The notes: generated from the sequence alone by a model not told the origin. A DNA stretch of 64,000 nucleotides from Acinetobacter proteolyticus (GCF_000367945.1 NZ_KB849177.1:128531-192530), one strand, 5' to 3'. Numbered from the stretch's first letter, positions 1 to 9,192 are shown. Numbers and translations: made by a program.

Positions 1-129
1 GCTGCCGATGATCAGCAACTGCGTGCGTGTGTACAGGCGGGCAAGGTTGAACAAACAGCATTTGATTTACTCCGCAAAAATTATCCTTTACGCCGTGAGT
101 GGGCTGCACACGGTGGACCAAAAGCATGA
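1..129 (+). CDS. C-terminal end of an unrecognised protein (partial)
   Basis: An open frame runs from the left edge to TGA at 127-129, giving 42 residues ending in HGGPKA. The gene starts outside the window. It is translationally coupled to the next gene: its stop overlaps the epmA start in an ATGA at 126-129. The visible tail is basic and has no motif I recognise, so I assign no function. Confidence 0.6.
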   Translation, partial: AADDQQLRACVQAGKVEQTAFDLLRKNYPLRREWAAHGGPKA

Positions 130-1109
130 GCCAAGCAATGAAAACTTACCAACCGACCTGTTCAATTGATGCTTTAATAGCGCGTGCAGAGATGTACAGC
201 AAGATTCGTCAGTTTTTTGCTCTGCGACAAGTGCTAGAAGTAGAGACCCCGATTTTGTCACAGGCGGGTGTGACGGATGTGCATTTGGCTTCAGTACAGG
301 TACAGCGTCATATTCATGGCAAGTTAAATACCCAGTATTTACAGACCTCGCCTGAATTTCCAATGAAACGTTTATTGGCCAGTGGTAGTGGTGCGATTTA
401 TCAAATCTGTAAAGTATTTCGTGATGATGAGCATGGGCGTAAGCATAATAGTGAATTTACCATGCTGGAATGGTATCGACCAGGATTAGACTTAAAGGGC
501 TTGATGTATGAAACTGCGGATCTGTTAGAAACCTGTTTAGCACATCGTTTTGGTGATATTCGTCCAATTGTTCTCAGTTATAAGCATGCTTTTCAGGATC
601 GTTTGGATATTAATCCTTTGCAAGCGAGCTTAAAACAACTCAAAGATACAGCCAATCGTGTAGGTTTGAATCTTGATTTGGGCGATGATCGCTTGGCTTA
701 TATGGACTTGTTGTTTTCGCACTTTGTGGAACCTAGTCTGGGCTTCGATGCGCCGGTATTTTTGACCGATTTTCCACCTGAAATGGCATCACTGGCAAAA
801 GTAAAACAGGATGAGGATGGTGAATCCGTTGCAGCACGTTTTGAGGTGTATATTGAAGGTTTAGAGCTGGCAAATGCCTACGATGAGTTATTAGATGCTG
901 AGGTTCTAGCATCTCGTTTTGAGGCAGATAATGCAGAGCGTGCAAAGCAAGGGTTGGCGGTGATTCCAACGGATCAGCATTTATTGGCAGCTTTACCCCA
1001 TATGCCTGAATGTTCGGGTATTGCTTTGGGCATTGACCGTTTGCTGATGGTATCGATGAATCAAGTTAAAATTGACCAAGTGATTGCATTCCCTGCAGAG
1101 ATTGCCTAA
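126..1109 (+). CDS. epmA: Elongation factor P--(R)-beta-lysine ligase EpmA (GenX/PoxA)
   Basis: The 327-aa protein is a stand-alone class II lysyl-tRNA-synthetase-like catalytic domain without the anticodon-binding domain, close to the 325 aa of E. coli EpmA. By family knowledge it activates (R)-beta-lysine with ATP and attaches it to a conserved lysine of EF-P in the cytoplasm. Visible signatures are a motif 2 region (FRDDEHGRKHNSEFTMLEWY) and a C-terminal motif 3 (GIALGIDRLL). I chose ATG 126 rather than the in-frame GTG at 99, because the product then begins MSQAMKTYQP and overlaps the upstream stop as ATGA. A short inverted repeat (TGCAAT/ATTGCA) lies just beyond the stop, between it and the convergent regulator gene. 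Confidence 0.95.
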   Translation: MSQAMKTYQPTCSIDALIARAEMYSKIRQFFALRQVLEVETPILSQAGVTDVHLASVQVQRHIHGKLNTQYLQTSPEFPMKRLLASGSGAIYQICKVFRDDEHGRKHNSEFTMLEWYRPGLDLKGLMYETADLLETCLAHRFGDIRPIVLSYKHAFQDRLDINPLQASLKQLKDTANRVGLNLDLGDDRLAYMDLLFSHFVEPSLGFDAPVFLTDFPPEMASLAKVKQDEDGESVAARFEVYIEGLELANAYDELLDAEVLASRFEADNAERAKQGLAVIPTDQHLLAALPHMPECSGIALGIDRLLMVSMNQVKIDQVIAFPAEIA

Positions 1110-1126
1110 GACTTTTGTTGCAATGT

Positions 1127-2254
1127 TTATAAAAATTGCATCAGCAATTGAATCAGTTCACTTTGTCGGTGCGTTTTGGTTTTTTTGAAAATAGATTGCA
1201 AGTGTTTCTTTACAGTATCGGCTTGAATCTCATGTGACAACGCAATTTCTTTGGTGGTTTTGCCCTCAAGCAATTGCTCACATATTTTATGTTCGACAGG
1301 TGTAAACATAAACAGTTGTGCACAGATGTCTTTCTGATATTTTGGTTTATGTTTGAGTCCAGAAAAGGTGGCCAGCAATACTGGACGAAGACCAAAAATC
1401 TTATGAGTTTTATCAGGACTAAGCAAATCCAAGGTTAAGAATAAATGTTGATCAAGCAAAATGATTTTAGACCGTTCATGATGTGTCTGTTCTGGATTGT
1501 TTTTATAATGGCGTTCGAGCTCAATCAGGTTTTGATCAAACTGAATTTGTCGGTCCTCACTGAAAATAAAGCGACGTTGTTGGATGTGGATATGAGGATT
1601 ATTTTTCAGTAATTGCTCAGCTTCACCATTAATTTCTAAGATATCTCCATTGAGATTAATAATGGCAATAGGTTGCTTCATTTTTTGGATCAACTGTGAC
1701 CCAAGTAAGGTCATGGTGGAGTATTCAAAATGATGGCGATATTGTTGAATCTTTTGTTGCACGATGGGCAAGATCTCATAAATCGGTTGAAGTTCGCTAC
1801 AACTTAAAGCACCACGCTCAGGACTGGTGAGAAAGGCCAATAATACACAGACTTTATGATCGTAAATAATTTGAATGGCAGAGCAAAAGCGTAGATTCAG
1901 CGGTTGCAGTACACGTTGATAGACTTGAGTTTGAATAATTTCATGTTCTTGAAAATGTTGAGTGCAATGCATCCATCCCTTCATTGGCCCTAAAAGCATT
2001 TTCTTTAAACGCGGGTCATCATCTATGGCCAAGCGGATTTGGGTGAGAGCCGCTTGTTCAAGTTGATTAGAGTCTAAATTCACACCGTGATGGACGCTGA
2101 AAGAGAGTGCTTGTACTCCAAGGTCAACAGCCAATAGTTGCGAAGCTTGTACATCAAAATAGTGATTCAGTTGTTCTAAGAAAATCATCCAATCATCAGC
2201 ATGCTGAACTTTATTCAAGATGTCTACGACTGGGCTGTATTGGCTTAGAGTCAT
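1127..2254 (-). CDS. LuxR-family transcriptional regulator with N-terminal sensory region
   Basis: This is a 375-aa protein. The last ~65 residues form a LuxR/NarL-type helix-turn-helix (FTPVEHKICEQLLEGKTTKEIA, then DTVKKHLQSIFKKTKTHRQSEL). The ~310 residues before it have no receiver-domain aspartate pattern. The stretch around residues 195-215 (PIAIINLNGDILEINGEAEQ) resembles a PAS-like segment. I infer a one-component cytoplasmic regulator; the ligand is unknown. It is convergent with epmA and separated from the next minus-strand gene by ~180 bp, so it is probably monocistronic. No neighbour suggests a target. Confidence 0.8.
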   Translation of the reverse strand: MTLSQYSPVVDILNKVQHADDWMIFLEQLNHYFDVQASQLLAVDLGVQALSFSVHHGVNLDSNQLEQAALTQIRLAIDDDPRLKKMLLGPMKGWMHCTQHFQEHEIIQTQVYQRVLQPLNLRFCSAIQIIYDHKVCVLLAFLTSPERGALSCSELQPIYEILPIVQQKIQQYRHHFEYSTMTLLGSQLIQKMKQPIAIINLNGDILEINGEAEQLLKNNPHIHIQQRRFIFSEDRQIQFDQNLIELERHYKNNPEQTHHERSKIILLDQHLFLTLDLLSPDKTHKIFGLRPVLLATFSGLKHKPKYQKDICAQLFMFTPVEHKICEQLLEGKTTKEIALSHEIQADTVKKHLQSIFKKTKTHRQSELIQLLMQFL

Positions 2255-2435
2255 CTAAAATCCCATCGAAAAATAGAATATATTCCATATAGTTTATATG
2301 GATTTTAACTAAATGAAATTATTAAATTAAAAAATGTGACTTCTTACGCGATTATCAGATGAAATGAGTTTAAAGTTAAACAAACTTTGAGTGAAATATG
2401 CCTAAACACAATAGCAGGTTTAGGCATCTGAGGAT

Positions 2436-2597
2436 TTAACAGCGTCCTTTTTTGGCTTGTCCTGGAGGGCAGAAATCACCACGACCATCATGATGGTTGT
2501 CTGGATCAACAATGACGCTGCCATGCGGGGTATGTACGGCGCAAGCTGATAAGCTGAAGGTAAGTAACGTGCTGAAGCAGAGCAGTATTATTTTCAT
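2436..2597 (-). CDS. Small putative lipoprotein, 53 aa
   Basis: Translating the minus strand from ATG at 2597 gives a 53-aa product with a hydrophobic N-terminus and a lipobox (LSAC, Cys19). The mature part is short and hydrophilic, with VDPDNHHDGRGDFCPPGQ followed by AKKGRC. An AGGA lies about 9 nt upstream of the ATG. Clean signal-peptide architecture and a purine-rich site support a real gene. Mature length is ~35 residues, and the two C-terminal cysteines and GDFCPPGQAKKG pattern are distinctive. Function is unknown; an envelope-anchored small protein is the inference. Confidence 0.7.
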   Translation of the reverse strand: MKIILLCFSTLLTFSLSACAVHTPHGSVIVDPDNHHDGRGDFCPPGQAKKGRC

Positions 2598-2692
2598 CCT
2601 TGCATCCTATTGTTATTGCTTTCCCCTCTACTGTAAATCGATCAGTCGGTTTCAGCTAGCAGAATGATGCAGGTTTTTAACAGAGATTTGTA

Positions 2693-3694
2693 TCATTCGG
2701 CTATACGTAAAACGGTTCTAAATCCGACATGCGTTGCCGCCAAGTCAAATTCTTGTGGATAGCGACTACTATTTCGATAGCGGGCACAAAAGTTAGAGGC
2801 ACATAAAAAAGAACCACCTTTAAGTACATATTGTGTTGCGGTGCCGTTTTGTTGACGCAGTTCTGTATAATTACCCATGTGTTGATCATGTGCACCCTGA
2901 TAAACAGATGAGGTCCACTCCCAGACATTGCCAATCATATCGAATAGCTTAAAGGCATTGGCGGGATAGCAGCCGACAGGTGCGACACTTTGAAAATGAT
3001 CTTCAGCCGTATTATTGAAAGGAAATTCACCTTGCCAATAATTGGCTTGTGGATGTTGATGGGCATCCTGTGGTGCTTGGTGTAAAGGAGTGTCGGTTTT
3101 CGAACCTGCTTTGGCGGCATATTCCCATTCTTGCTCTGTAGGTAAATCCCGACCCAACCAAACGGCATAATGTTCAGCATCATTTTTAGTGACATAGCGA
3201 ACTGGCTCAGAGGGAAGAGGGGCTTGACCTGCTGCACCATTGGGTTTTTTCCAAGTGTAATCTGCTTTCAGCTGCCACCATTGTTTGGGGGTGTTCGCAT
3301 CAGGCGAAAATACCGCCGCCTGCTTTTGTTTTTCCGCATCGGTGATATAACCTGTTGCTTTGACAAAACTGGAGAATTGGGCAACTGTCACTTCGGTTTG
3401 ATCAATCCAGAAGCCAGCCACTTGCCGCTGTGCTTGACCGAAATTCAATTCATCGGGGTAGGCTAAGTTTGATCCCAATTGAAACGAGCCTTTAGGAATC
3501 CACACCATTCCAGCGGTTTTACTGTTTTGCCATTCTTCGGGTAAACCAGAATACTGTTGGCATTGCTGTAATGAACCCAGTGGAGTCTCGGTGCTGTTTT
3601 GTGTATGTGGATGAGTGGCAGCAGGCTTAACTTTGCTACAGCCTGTCACGAGGGACAGGCTGCTCAGTGAAATTAAAAAGCATACCCACTTCAT
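2693..3694 (-). CDS. Formylglycine-generating enzyme (SUMF1/FGE-sulfatase domain) lipoprotein
   Basis: The 333-aa protein starts with a lipoprotein signal (VTGC, Cys19) and continues as a full FGE-sulfatase domain from about residue 60 (MVWIPKGSFQLGS) to the C-terminus. The C-terminal catalytic signature is intact: GGSFLCASNFCARYR has Cys298 and Cys303 in the CX4C spacing of copper-dependent FGEs. It should oxidise the CxPxR cysteine of a sulfatase to formylglycine. Its ATG overlaps the stop of the upstream sulfatase gene (ATGA, 3691-3694), so the two are one operon and very likely enzyme and client. Both carry lipoprotein signals, so maturation may occur in the periplasm, which is unusual. 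Confidence 0.9.
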   Translation of the reverse strand: MKWVCFLISLSSLSLVTGCSKVKPAATHPHTQNSTETPLGSLQQCQQYSGLPEEWQNSKTAGMVWIPKGSFQLGSNLAYPDELNFGQAQRQVAGFWIDQTEVTVAQFSSFVKATGYITDAEKQKQAAVFSPDANTPKQWWQLKADYTWKKPNGAAGQAPLPSEPVRYVTKNDAEHYAVWLGRDLPTEQEWEYAAKAGSKTDTPLHQAPQDAHQHPQANYWQGEFPFNNTAEDHFQSVAPVGCYPANAFKLFDMIGNVWEWTSSVYQGAHDQHMGNYTELRQQNGTATQYVLKGGSFLCASNFCARYRNSSRYPQEFDLAATHVGFRTVLRIAE

Positions 3695-5373
3695 TTAAGG
3701 TTGTATTCCTTAACACCATTTTGCTGGGTGTATTGGTTATACACATTTACCAGCTCCTGTAACTTGGCAGGATTATCTTGAGCAAGGTTTTGCGTTTCAC
3801 CTCGATCATTTTTGAGGTTATACAATTCCCATGCACCTGTTCCTAGTTCTGATTTACCTTGTAATGCAATTTTCCAGTCTCCTTGGCGTGCATATTTACT
3901 GCCATGTAATTCATCGGCAAAACTAAAGTTAACGGGGCGAATGGCTAGGGTTTTATTTTCGAGCACAGGTTTCCAAGAATAGCCGCTTGGTGTGTTGATT
4001 TGACGACCTTTGTATTGACCTTGTGGGATGGCAATATTGGCATAGTCGAGCACGGTTGGGAACACATCCAAGACTGAGGCAAACCCATGATGCGTGGCTT
4101 GAGCTTTGGTTTGATAAGGGAGCTTCACAATTGCAGGCGCTGTGGTTGCGCCTTCACCTGCAGTGTCTTTCCAGAGGTGGAAGGGTGCAGCACTGACTTC
4201 TGCCCAACGTGGTCCGACATAGTGATAAGAGCTTGATGTCCCCACGTTATTCACGCCGTTGTCAAAACCTGACTCAGCTCCATAATTGCCACGAATAAAA
4301 CCTTCTGCGCCATTATCGGAAACAAAGAAAATTAAAGTGTTGTCATATAAGTTATTACGTTTTAGATACTGAATCACTCGACCAATATTGGCATCCAGAT
4401 TTTCGACCATACCTGCGTAGATTTCCATTCTACGGGCTTCAAGCGCTTTTTGCTCGGTTGAAAGCTCATTCCACTTAGCATATTTTTGTGGTGCATTTTG
4501 TGTTGCGATTGGTTCAGCTGCTTTAAAATTTGCTGGAATTAATCCAAGTTGTTTTTGACGAGCAATCCGCGCATCGCGAATCACATCATAGCCAGCATCA
4601 TAAACACCACGATAACGATCACGATATTCAGCTGGTGCTTGTAACGGCCAATGTGGCGCGGTGTAAGCGGCATAAGCAAAGAACGGTTTACCTGAGTTTT
4701 TACCTGATTCTAGATAGCTGATCAGTTTGTCGGTGAAGTAGTTGGTGGAGAAGAAATCATCAGGTAAGGATGAAATCGGCACTTGTTTGCCGTCTTCGGT
4801 ATACGTCGCATTACGCTTATAGGCAGCTGGGGCTTGTTTAAAATGTAGGTCTAGGCCTTGCAATAGCGTAAATGAATGATCAAACCCTTTGGCATGTGCG
4901 TTGGTTGCATCGGTTAAACCCAAGTGCCATTTGCCACTGATATAGGTTCGATAACCATTATCTTTGAGGACTTCGGCTATAGAGAGTGAACGCTCATTTA
5001 AATAGCCCTCATAACCGGGTTGACCTTTTAGATGCTCAGGCGTGAGTTCAGCCATTGCCCCAATACCCGCTAAATGGTGGTCAGTCCCCGAAATCAATTG
5101 TGAGCGTGTTGGCGAGCAGGTTGGTGCAGTATGATAATCCGTTAAAATGCGGCCTGTTCGAGTCAGTTCATCAATATTTGGGGTATGAATTTCACCACCA
5201 AAAGCCCCTAAGTCTGAATAGCCTAAGTCATCTGCCATGATGAATAAAATGTTAGGTTGTTTCTTGGTTTCAACCACAGTGTTGGAATTATCAGAATCAT
5301 TATTACTGCAAGCTGAAATTGACAAACTAAATAATGCAATTGAAAGCGTGCTTAGGAGGCTGTTACGAGACAT
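3691..5373 (-). CDS. Lipoprotein arylsulfatase-type sulfatase
   Basis: The 560-aa protein has a lipoprotein signal (ISAC, Cys22) and an alkaline-phosphatase-fold sulfatase domain. The metal-binding DD is at residues 48-49 (NILFIMADDLGYSD). The formylglycine motif is Cys86-Ser-Pro-Thr-Arg90, followed by the usual signature SQLISG and, further on, SGKWHLG. It should hydrolyse sulfate esters and release sulfate for assimilation. It is the first gene of a two-gene operon with the FGE that would activate it. Length is that of AtsA-type arylsulfatases. The natural substrate cannot be read from the sequence. Confidence 0.92.
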   Translation of the reverse strand: MSRNSLLSTLSIALFSLSISACSNNDSDNSNTVVETKKQPNILFIMADDLGYSDLGAFGGEIHTPNIDELTRTGRILTDYHTAPTCSPTRSQLISGTDHHLAGIGAMAELTPEHLKGQPGYEGYLNERSLSIAEVLKDNGYRTYISGKWHLGLTDATNAHAKGFDHSFTLLQGLDLHFKQAPAAYKRNATYTEDGKQVPISSLPDDFFSTNYFTDKLISYLESGKNSGKPFFAYAAYTAPHWPLQAPAEYRDRYRGVYDAGYDVIRDARIARQKQLGLIPANFKAAEPIATQNAPQKYAKWNELSTEQKALEARRMEIYAGMVENLDANIGRVIQYLKRNNLYDNTLIFFVSDNGAEGFIRGNYGAESGFDNGVNNVGTSSSYHYVGPRWAEVSAAPFHLWKDTAGEGATTAPAIVKLPYQTKAQATHHGFASVLDVFPTVLDYANIAIPQGQYKGRQINTPSGYSWKPVLENKTLAIRPVNFSFADELHGSKYARQGDWKIALQGKSELGTGAWELYNLKNDRGETQNLAQDNPAKLQELVNVYNQYTQQNGVKEYNLK

Positions 5374-5473
5374 GCGAGTCGACTTAATTTTATAGAAGAA
5401 TTAGGGCGAGTTTAGAGAGATGATTTTTATGATAAAAATAATTAAAATTTGATTGTTAATCTAAAAAAAAGAA

Positions 5474-5493
5474 AAGCCCCAATGCAGGGGCTT
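5474..5493 (-). terminator. Rho-independent terminator
   Basis: The stem is AAGCCCC (5474-5480) with GGGGCTT (5487-5493) around a 6-nt loop. On the minus strand it is followed by a near-continuous T run (complement of 5463-5473). It ends the rhomboid transcript read from the right. Confidence 0.85.
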
Positions 5494-5507
5494 ATTTCTG
5501 AGATGAT

Positions 5508-6125
5508 TTAAAATGGGATTTTGGTGAGTTGATTCAAGAAATGTGGAATGACCCGTGGCTCTAAAATGATAGTGACCACCACACCATAAGCGGCCCCCCA
5601 GAGATGCGCGCTGTGATTAATATTACTATTGCCGCGTTTGCCTGACCAAATGCTATAGGCCACATATAAAATCGCAAAAATAATCGCAGGAACCGGGATA
5701 AAGAACACGAAGATCAAGTTCCAAGGCTGGAACAGAATATAAGCAAACAAGACTGCTGAAACTGCACCAGAAGCACCTAAGCTTGCCCATCGTGCATCAT
5801 GACGATGTTTCAAATAGCTTGGTAAAATCGCAACAATCAGTCCGCCCAAATAGAACAAAACAAAGCCCATGTCATAGAAAAACTGACGATAGAAGCTTTC
5901 AATGATATTGCCGAAAAAAAACAGCGTAATCATATTGAACAGGAGATGCGTACCATCGGCATGAATAAAGCCATGCGTGATAAAACGATCATATTGTCCA
6001 CGCTGCATTGCGGGAGGCCAGAAAATTAAACGGTTCATCACCGCCTGATTGGAGAAGGCCAATAAGGAAATTGCAACGGTAATAATGATCAGAGTCACAG
6101 TGTGACCAAAGGGTAGATGTAACAT
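5508..6125 (-). CDS. Rhomboid-family intramembrane serine protease
   Basis: The 205-aa polytopic membrane protein has rhomboid hallmarks: HADGTHLLFNM (His55, His60, Asn64), the GASGA nucleophile motif (Ser119) and a later His174 in SAHLWGAAYG, so the catalytic Ser-His dyad is complete. It should cleave transmembrane substrates within the inner membrane. It is a single-gene transcript with its own terminator. A second, longer rhomboid gene is in the same window (16492-17298); the two are divergent in sequence outside the catalytic motifs. The substrate is unknown. Confidence 0.9.
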   Translation of the reverse strand: MLHLPFGHTVTLIIITVAISLLAFSNQAVMNRLIFWPPAMQRGQYDRFITHGFIHADGTHLLFNMITLFFFGNIIESFYRQFFYDMGFVLFYLGGLIVAILPSYLKHRHDARWASLGASGAVSAVLFAYILFQPWNLIFVFFIPVPAIIFAILYVAYSIWSGKRGNSNINHSAHLWGAAYGVVVTIILEPRVIPHFLNQLTKIPF

Positions 6126-6278
6126 ATAGGTTTTAAATTGATCAGTGTCTAAGCAATAATGCCATTAAAAACTTAATAAACAATGATCTTGCATAGAATT
6201 CCTACAAAAATGGTTGATTTTTTTTAATTACCCTCCATCTTCGGTTAATATAACGACATCAGCTTGAGGATTATTGTT

Positions 6279-6917
6279 ATGTCGACTGAGAACACCAACA
6301 CTGCTGTCGCAGAAGAAATTCCAAACCTTTTAATTACTCCCTCTGCACAAGAGTATTTAGGTGATTTATTAGCAAAGCAAAATACCCCAGGAATTGGCGT
6401 TCGTGTTTTTGTAGAGCATCCTGGTACTCCACGTGCTGAATGTTGTATGGCATATAGTGCACCTGAAGAAGTGGTGCCGACAGACTATAAACAGGATTAT
6501 CCTAATTTTCCTGCTTATGTTGATGCGCCATCAATTCCGTATTTGGTTGATGCGGTGATTGACTACAATAAAGATCGTTTTGGTGGTCAATTAACCTTCC
6601 GCGCACCAAACTCGAAAGTGCCACGTGTAGGGCCAGACGCTTCAATTGAAGAACGCATTACCTATGTCTTGCAATCTGAAATTAATCCAGGTCTAGAAGG
6701 GCATGGTGGTAATTGTAGTTTGGTAGAAGTGAATAATGATCCAGAACATGGTTTAACTGCTGTATTGAAATTCGGTGGTGGTTGCCAAGGTTGTTCTGCG
6801 ATTGATGTGACCTTAAAGCAAGGTGTAGAAACCACGTTAAGACAACATGTGCCAGAGTTGCAGCGTGTAGTGGACCAAACCGATCATACGCAAGCAGAAG
6901 GCGCTTATTTCAAATAA
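6279..6917 (+). CDS. nfuA: Fe/S biogenesis protein NfuA
   Basis: The 212-aa protein has an N-terminal degenerate A-type (IscA-like) domain and a C-terminal Nfu domain ending in GGGCQGCSAIDVTLKQGVE, whose CxxC binds a [4Fe-4S] cluster shared by a dimer. It delivers clusters to cytoplasmic apo-proteins, especially under oxidative or iron stress. I use ATG 6279 (MSTENTNTAV), which has a GAGG about 9 nt upstream. An in-frame TTG at 6264 would contain that site. It is followed by its own terminator and then an iron-receptor gene with a Fur-box-like site. Confidence 0.95.
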   Translation: MSTENTNTAVAEEIPNLLITPSAQEYLGDLLAKQNTPGIGVRVFVEHPGTPRAECCMAYSAPEEVVPTDYKQDYPNFPAYVDAPSIPYLVDAVIDYNKDRFGGQLTFRAPNSKVPRVGPDASIEERITYVLQSEINPGLEGHGGNCSLVEVNNDPEHGLTAVLKFGGGCQGCSAIDVTLKQGVETTLRQHVPELQRVVDQTDHTQAEGAYFK

Positions 6918-6943
6918 TTGCTGGAAAATTAACGTAATAAAAA

Positions 6944-6967
6944 AAGTCCTTTTGAGGGCTTTTTTTA
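6944..6967 (+). terminator. Rho-independent terminator after nfuA
   Basis: AAGTCC pairs with GGGCTT (one G-T pair) around a short loop and is followed by seven T residues. It lies 26 bp past the nfuA stop. Confidence 0.8.
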
Positions 6968-7039
6968 TTGTTTAATCAAAATCAAAATAAATTTTCTATA
7001 TTTCATAAATAGATGTATGTAAAACAAAATGAATTTATA

Positions 7040-7058
7040 AATAATAATAATTATCATT
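7040..7058 (+). promoter_or_regulatory. Possible Fur box upstream of TonB receptor
   Basis: An AT-rich stretch containing AATAATAATTATCATT resembles the Fur consensus GATAATGATAATCATTATC, with a good right half (TTATCATT) and a weaker left half. It sits ~85-100 bp upstream of the receptor start, with a -10-like TAGAAT at about 7085. The match is by eye and partial. Confidence 0.45.
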
Positions 7059-7142
7059 TTTATTGAGTTTTATTTGTTTTTTGTTAGAATTCTCATGAAT
7101 TTTTAAGCAAATCTTAAGATTTTTTCTGAATCAGGTGGGAAT

Positions 7143-9152
7143 ATGTCCAATACAATAGTACGTCAATCACTACTCACAATTTCTGTGTTGAGCAGTATGA
7201 TGACCGTTGCACATGCAGCAGAAACTCAAACGAATAAAGATGTAGTGCAATTAGACAAGATTGTTGTGACTGCAAGTGGCTTCGAACAAGATATTAAAAA
7301 AGCTGCAGCCTCGATTTCAGTACTGACACAAGAACAAATTAATAAAAAAGCGTATCGTGATGTGACGGATGCACTTAAAGATGTGCCAGGGGTGGTGGTC
7401 ACGGGTGGTGGAAGCTCAAGTGATATCAGTATTCGTGGTATGGGCAGTGCCTATACTGTGATTATGGTTGATGGGAAAAAAGTAAACTCACGTTCGGTAC
7501 GCCCAAATAGCGATAATTCGGGGATTGAACAGGGTTGGTTACCGAACATTGGCTCCATTGAGCGTATTGAAGTGATTCGTGGACCAATGTCTGGTTTATA
7601 TGGCTCAGACGCAATGGGTGGTGTGATTAATATCATTACCAAGAAAAACGTTACTGAGTGGACTGGATCAATCAAGCTTGATACCACATTGCAGGAAAAT
7701 TCTGACTCAGGTAATCAATATCAAACCAATGCGTATATTGCAGGCCCTTTGATCGCCAATCTCTTGTCTTTTAAAGCCAATGGCCTATATTCACAGCGTG
7801 ATGAAGATGAAATCTATGGTGGTTATAGCAAGCAAAAAATTCGTGCAGGTGGGGCTGCATTTAGCCTAACACCGAACGATGATCACACCATCGATTTAGA
7901 ATATCAACGTTCAATTCAAAATCGAGATGCAACAGTTGGAAAGAGCATTTCTCCTGTACAAACCGGACGAAACAAACCTGCTAATTCGCTTACAGATTAT
8001 TATCGTACTGAATATAGCTTAACCCATCGTGGCCAGATCGGTGCAGTCGAAACGCACTCTTATATTCAGCGTGAGGAAAATGAAAATCCATCACGTAACA
8101 TGGAAGCGACCAACACCACCTTTAATACCATCAATAAAATTAATTTTGATCGTCATAGCTTGAGCTTTGGTGGTATGTATTTAAAAGAAGAATTAGATGA
8201 TAAAGGCAACCAGTTAAGTGTGGGTGGGGCGAAACCTGTTTCAAATCTTGATCGTTACAGTTGGGCATTATTTGCCGAAAATGCTTGGAATATTGTGGAT
8301 GATTTCACTCTAACCACGTCACTCCGTTTAGATAAAGATGAAAAGTTTGGTGATCACTGGAGCCCCAAAGTCTATGGGGTTTGGGGACTCAATGATAACT
8401 GGGTGATTAAAGGTGGTGTTTCCACAGGTTATAAAACCCCAGCACTTCGTGCCACAGTCGCAGAGTGGGGGCAAGCAACGGGGGGCGGTCAGAGTAAAGG
8501 GGTGATTGTAGGGAATCCAGATCTAAAACCTGAGAAAAGTGTCAACTATGAGGTTTCTTTCAACTGGGACAACTTAGATAATCTGACCGCTGGCCTTACG
8601 CTATTTAATAGTGAGTTCAAAGACAAGATCACTGAGGTGAGAACCTGTCAGGGGGCATCTGGATCAATGAGCTGTGATTGGCTGGGGGAGAAGTTTGACT
8701 TTGTTAGCTTACGAGAGAACGTTGATAAGGCGAGTATGCGTGGTGCGGAAGCAACCTTTGGCTGGAAGGTCCTGCCTAATGTGAACTTAAGTGCGAATTA
8801 TACCTTTACGGATACCGAACAAAAGAGTGGCGTGAATAAAGGTAAGCCTTTAAATGAAATGCCAAAGCATATGTTTAATACCACTGCGGACTGGGAAATT
8901 AATGATCAGTTCTCAAGTTGGGGACGTGTTAATTATCGTAGTAAAACCTCAGATTACTTGAGCCGTACTGCAATGGCGAAAGGTAAGCCTGCATATACCA
9001 TGGTGGATGTAGGCGTAAACTATAAACCAACACAAAATATCGCAGTAGCAGCAGGAATCTATAATCTGTTTGATAAAGAGATTGATACAGCAACCTATAA
9101 TTATGTATTAGATGGTCGCCGTTACAATCTTGGCGTGACTTATAGCTTCTAA
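7143..9152 (+). CDS. TonB-dependent outer-membrane siderophore receptor
   Basis: The 669-aa protein has a Sec signal (cleavage likely after AHA, ~residue 25), a TonB box (LDKIVVTAS, 37-45), a plug domain (ALKDVPGVVV, SDISIRGMG, IERIEVIRGPMSGLYGSDAMGGVINIITK) and a 22-strand barrel ending in the canonical C-terminal YSF. The plug resembles catecholate/colicin receptors of the FepA/CirA group. It imports ferric siderophore using TonB-ExbBD energy. The Fur-box-like site suggests iron repression. The exact ligand cannot be assigned from sequence, so I give no gene name. There is no adjacent siderophore synthesis or ABC uptake gene. Confidence 0.9.
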   Translation: MSNTIVRQSLLTISVLSSMMTVAHAAETQTNKDVVQLDKIVVTASGFEQDIKKAAASISVLTQEQINKKAYRDVTDALKDVPGVVVTGGGSSSDISIRGMGSAYTVIMVDGKKVNSRSVRPNSDNSGIEQGWLPNIGSIERIEVIRGPMSGLYGSDAMGGVINIITKKNVTEWTGSIKLDTTLQENSDSGNQYQTNAYIAGPLIANLLSFKANGLYSQRDEDEIYGGYSKQKIRAGGAAFSLTPNDDHTIDLEYQRSIQNRDATVGKSISPVQTGRNKPANSLTDYYRTEYSLTHRGQIGAVETHSYIQREENENPSRNMEATNTTFNTINKINFDRHSLSFGGMYLKEELDDKGNQLSVGGAKPVSNLDRYSWALFAENAWNIVDDFTLTTSLRLDKDEKFGDHWSPKVYGVWGLNDNWVIKGGVSTGYKTPALRATVAEWGQATGGGQSKGVIVGNPDLKPEKSVNYEVSFNWDNLDNLTAGLTLFNSEFKDKITEVRTCQGASGSMSCDWLGEKFDFVSLRENVDKASMRGAEATFGWKVLPNVNLSANYTFTDTEQKSGVNKGKPLNEMPKHMFNTTADWEINDQFSSWGRVNYRSKTSDYLSRTAMAKGKPAYTMVDVGVNYKPTQNIAVAAGIYNLFDKEIDTATYNYVLDGRRYNLGVTYSF

Positions 9153-9167
9153 ATAACAATAAGGAAA

Positions 9168-9192
9168 GGATAGGGCAGCAAATGCCTTATCC
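9168..9192. terminator. Convergent hairpin between receptor gene and next minus-strand gene
   Basis: GGATAGGGCA (9168-9177) pairs with TGCCTTATCC (9183-9192), with one G-T pair and a 5-nt loop, followed by TTGTTTATTT. It overlaps the last codons of the minus-strand gene and may serve both transcripts. Confidence 0.65.
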
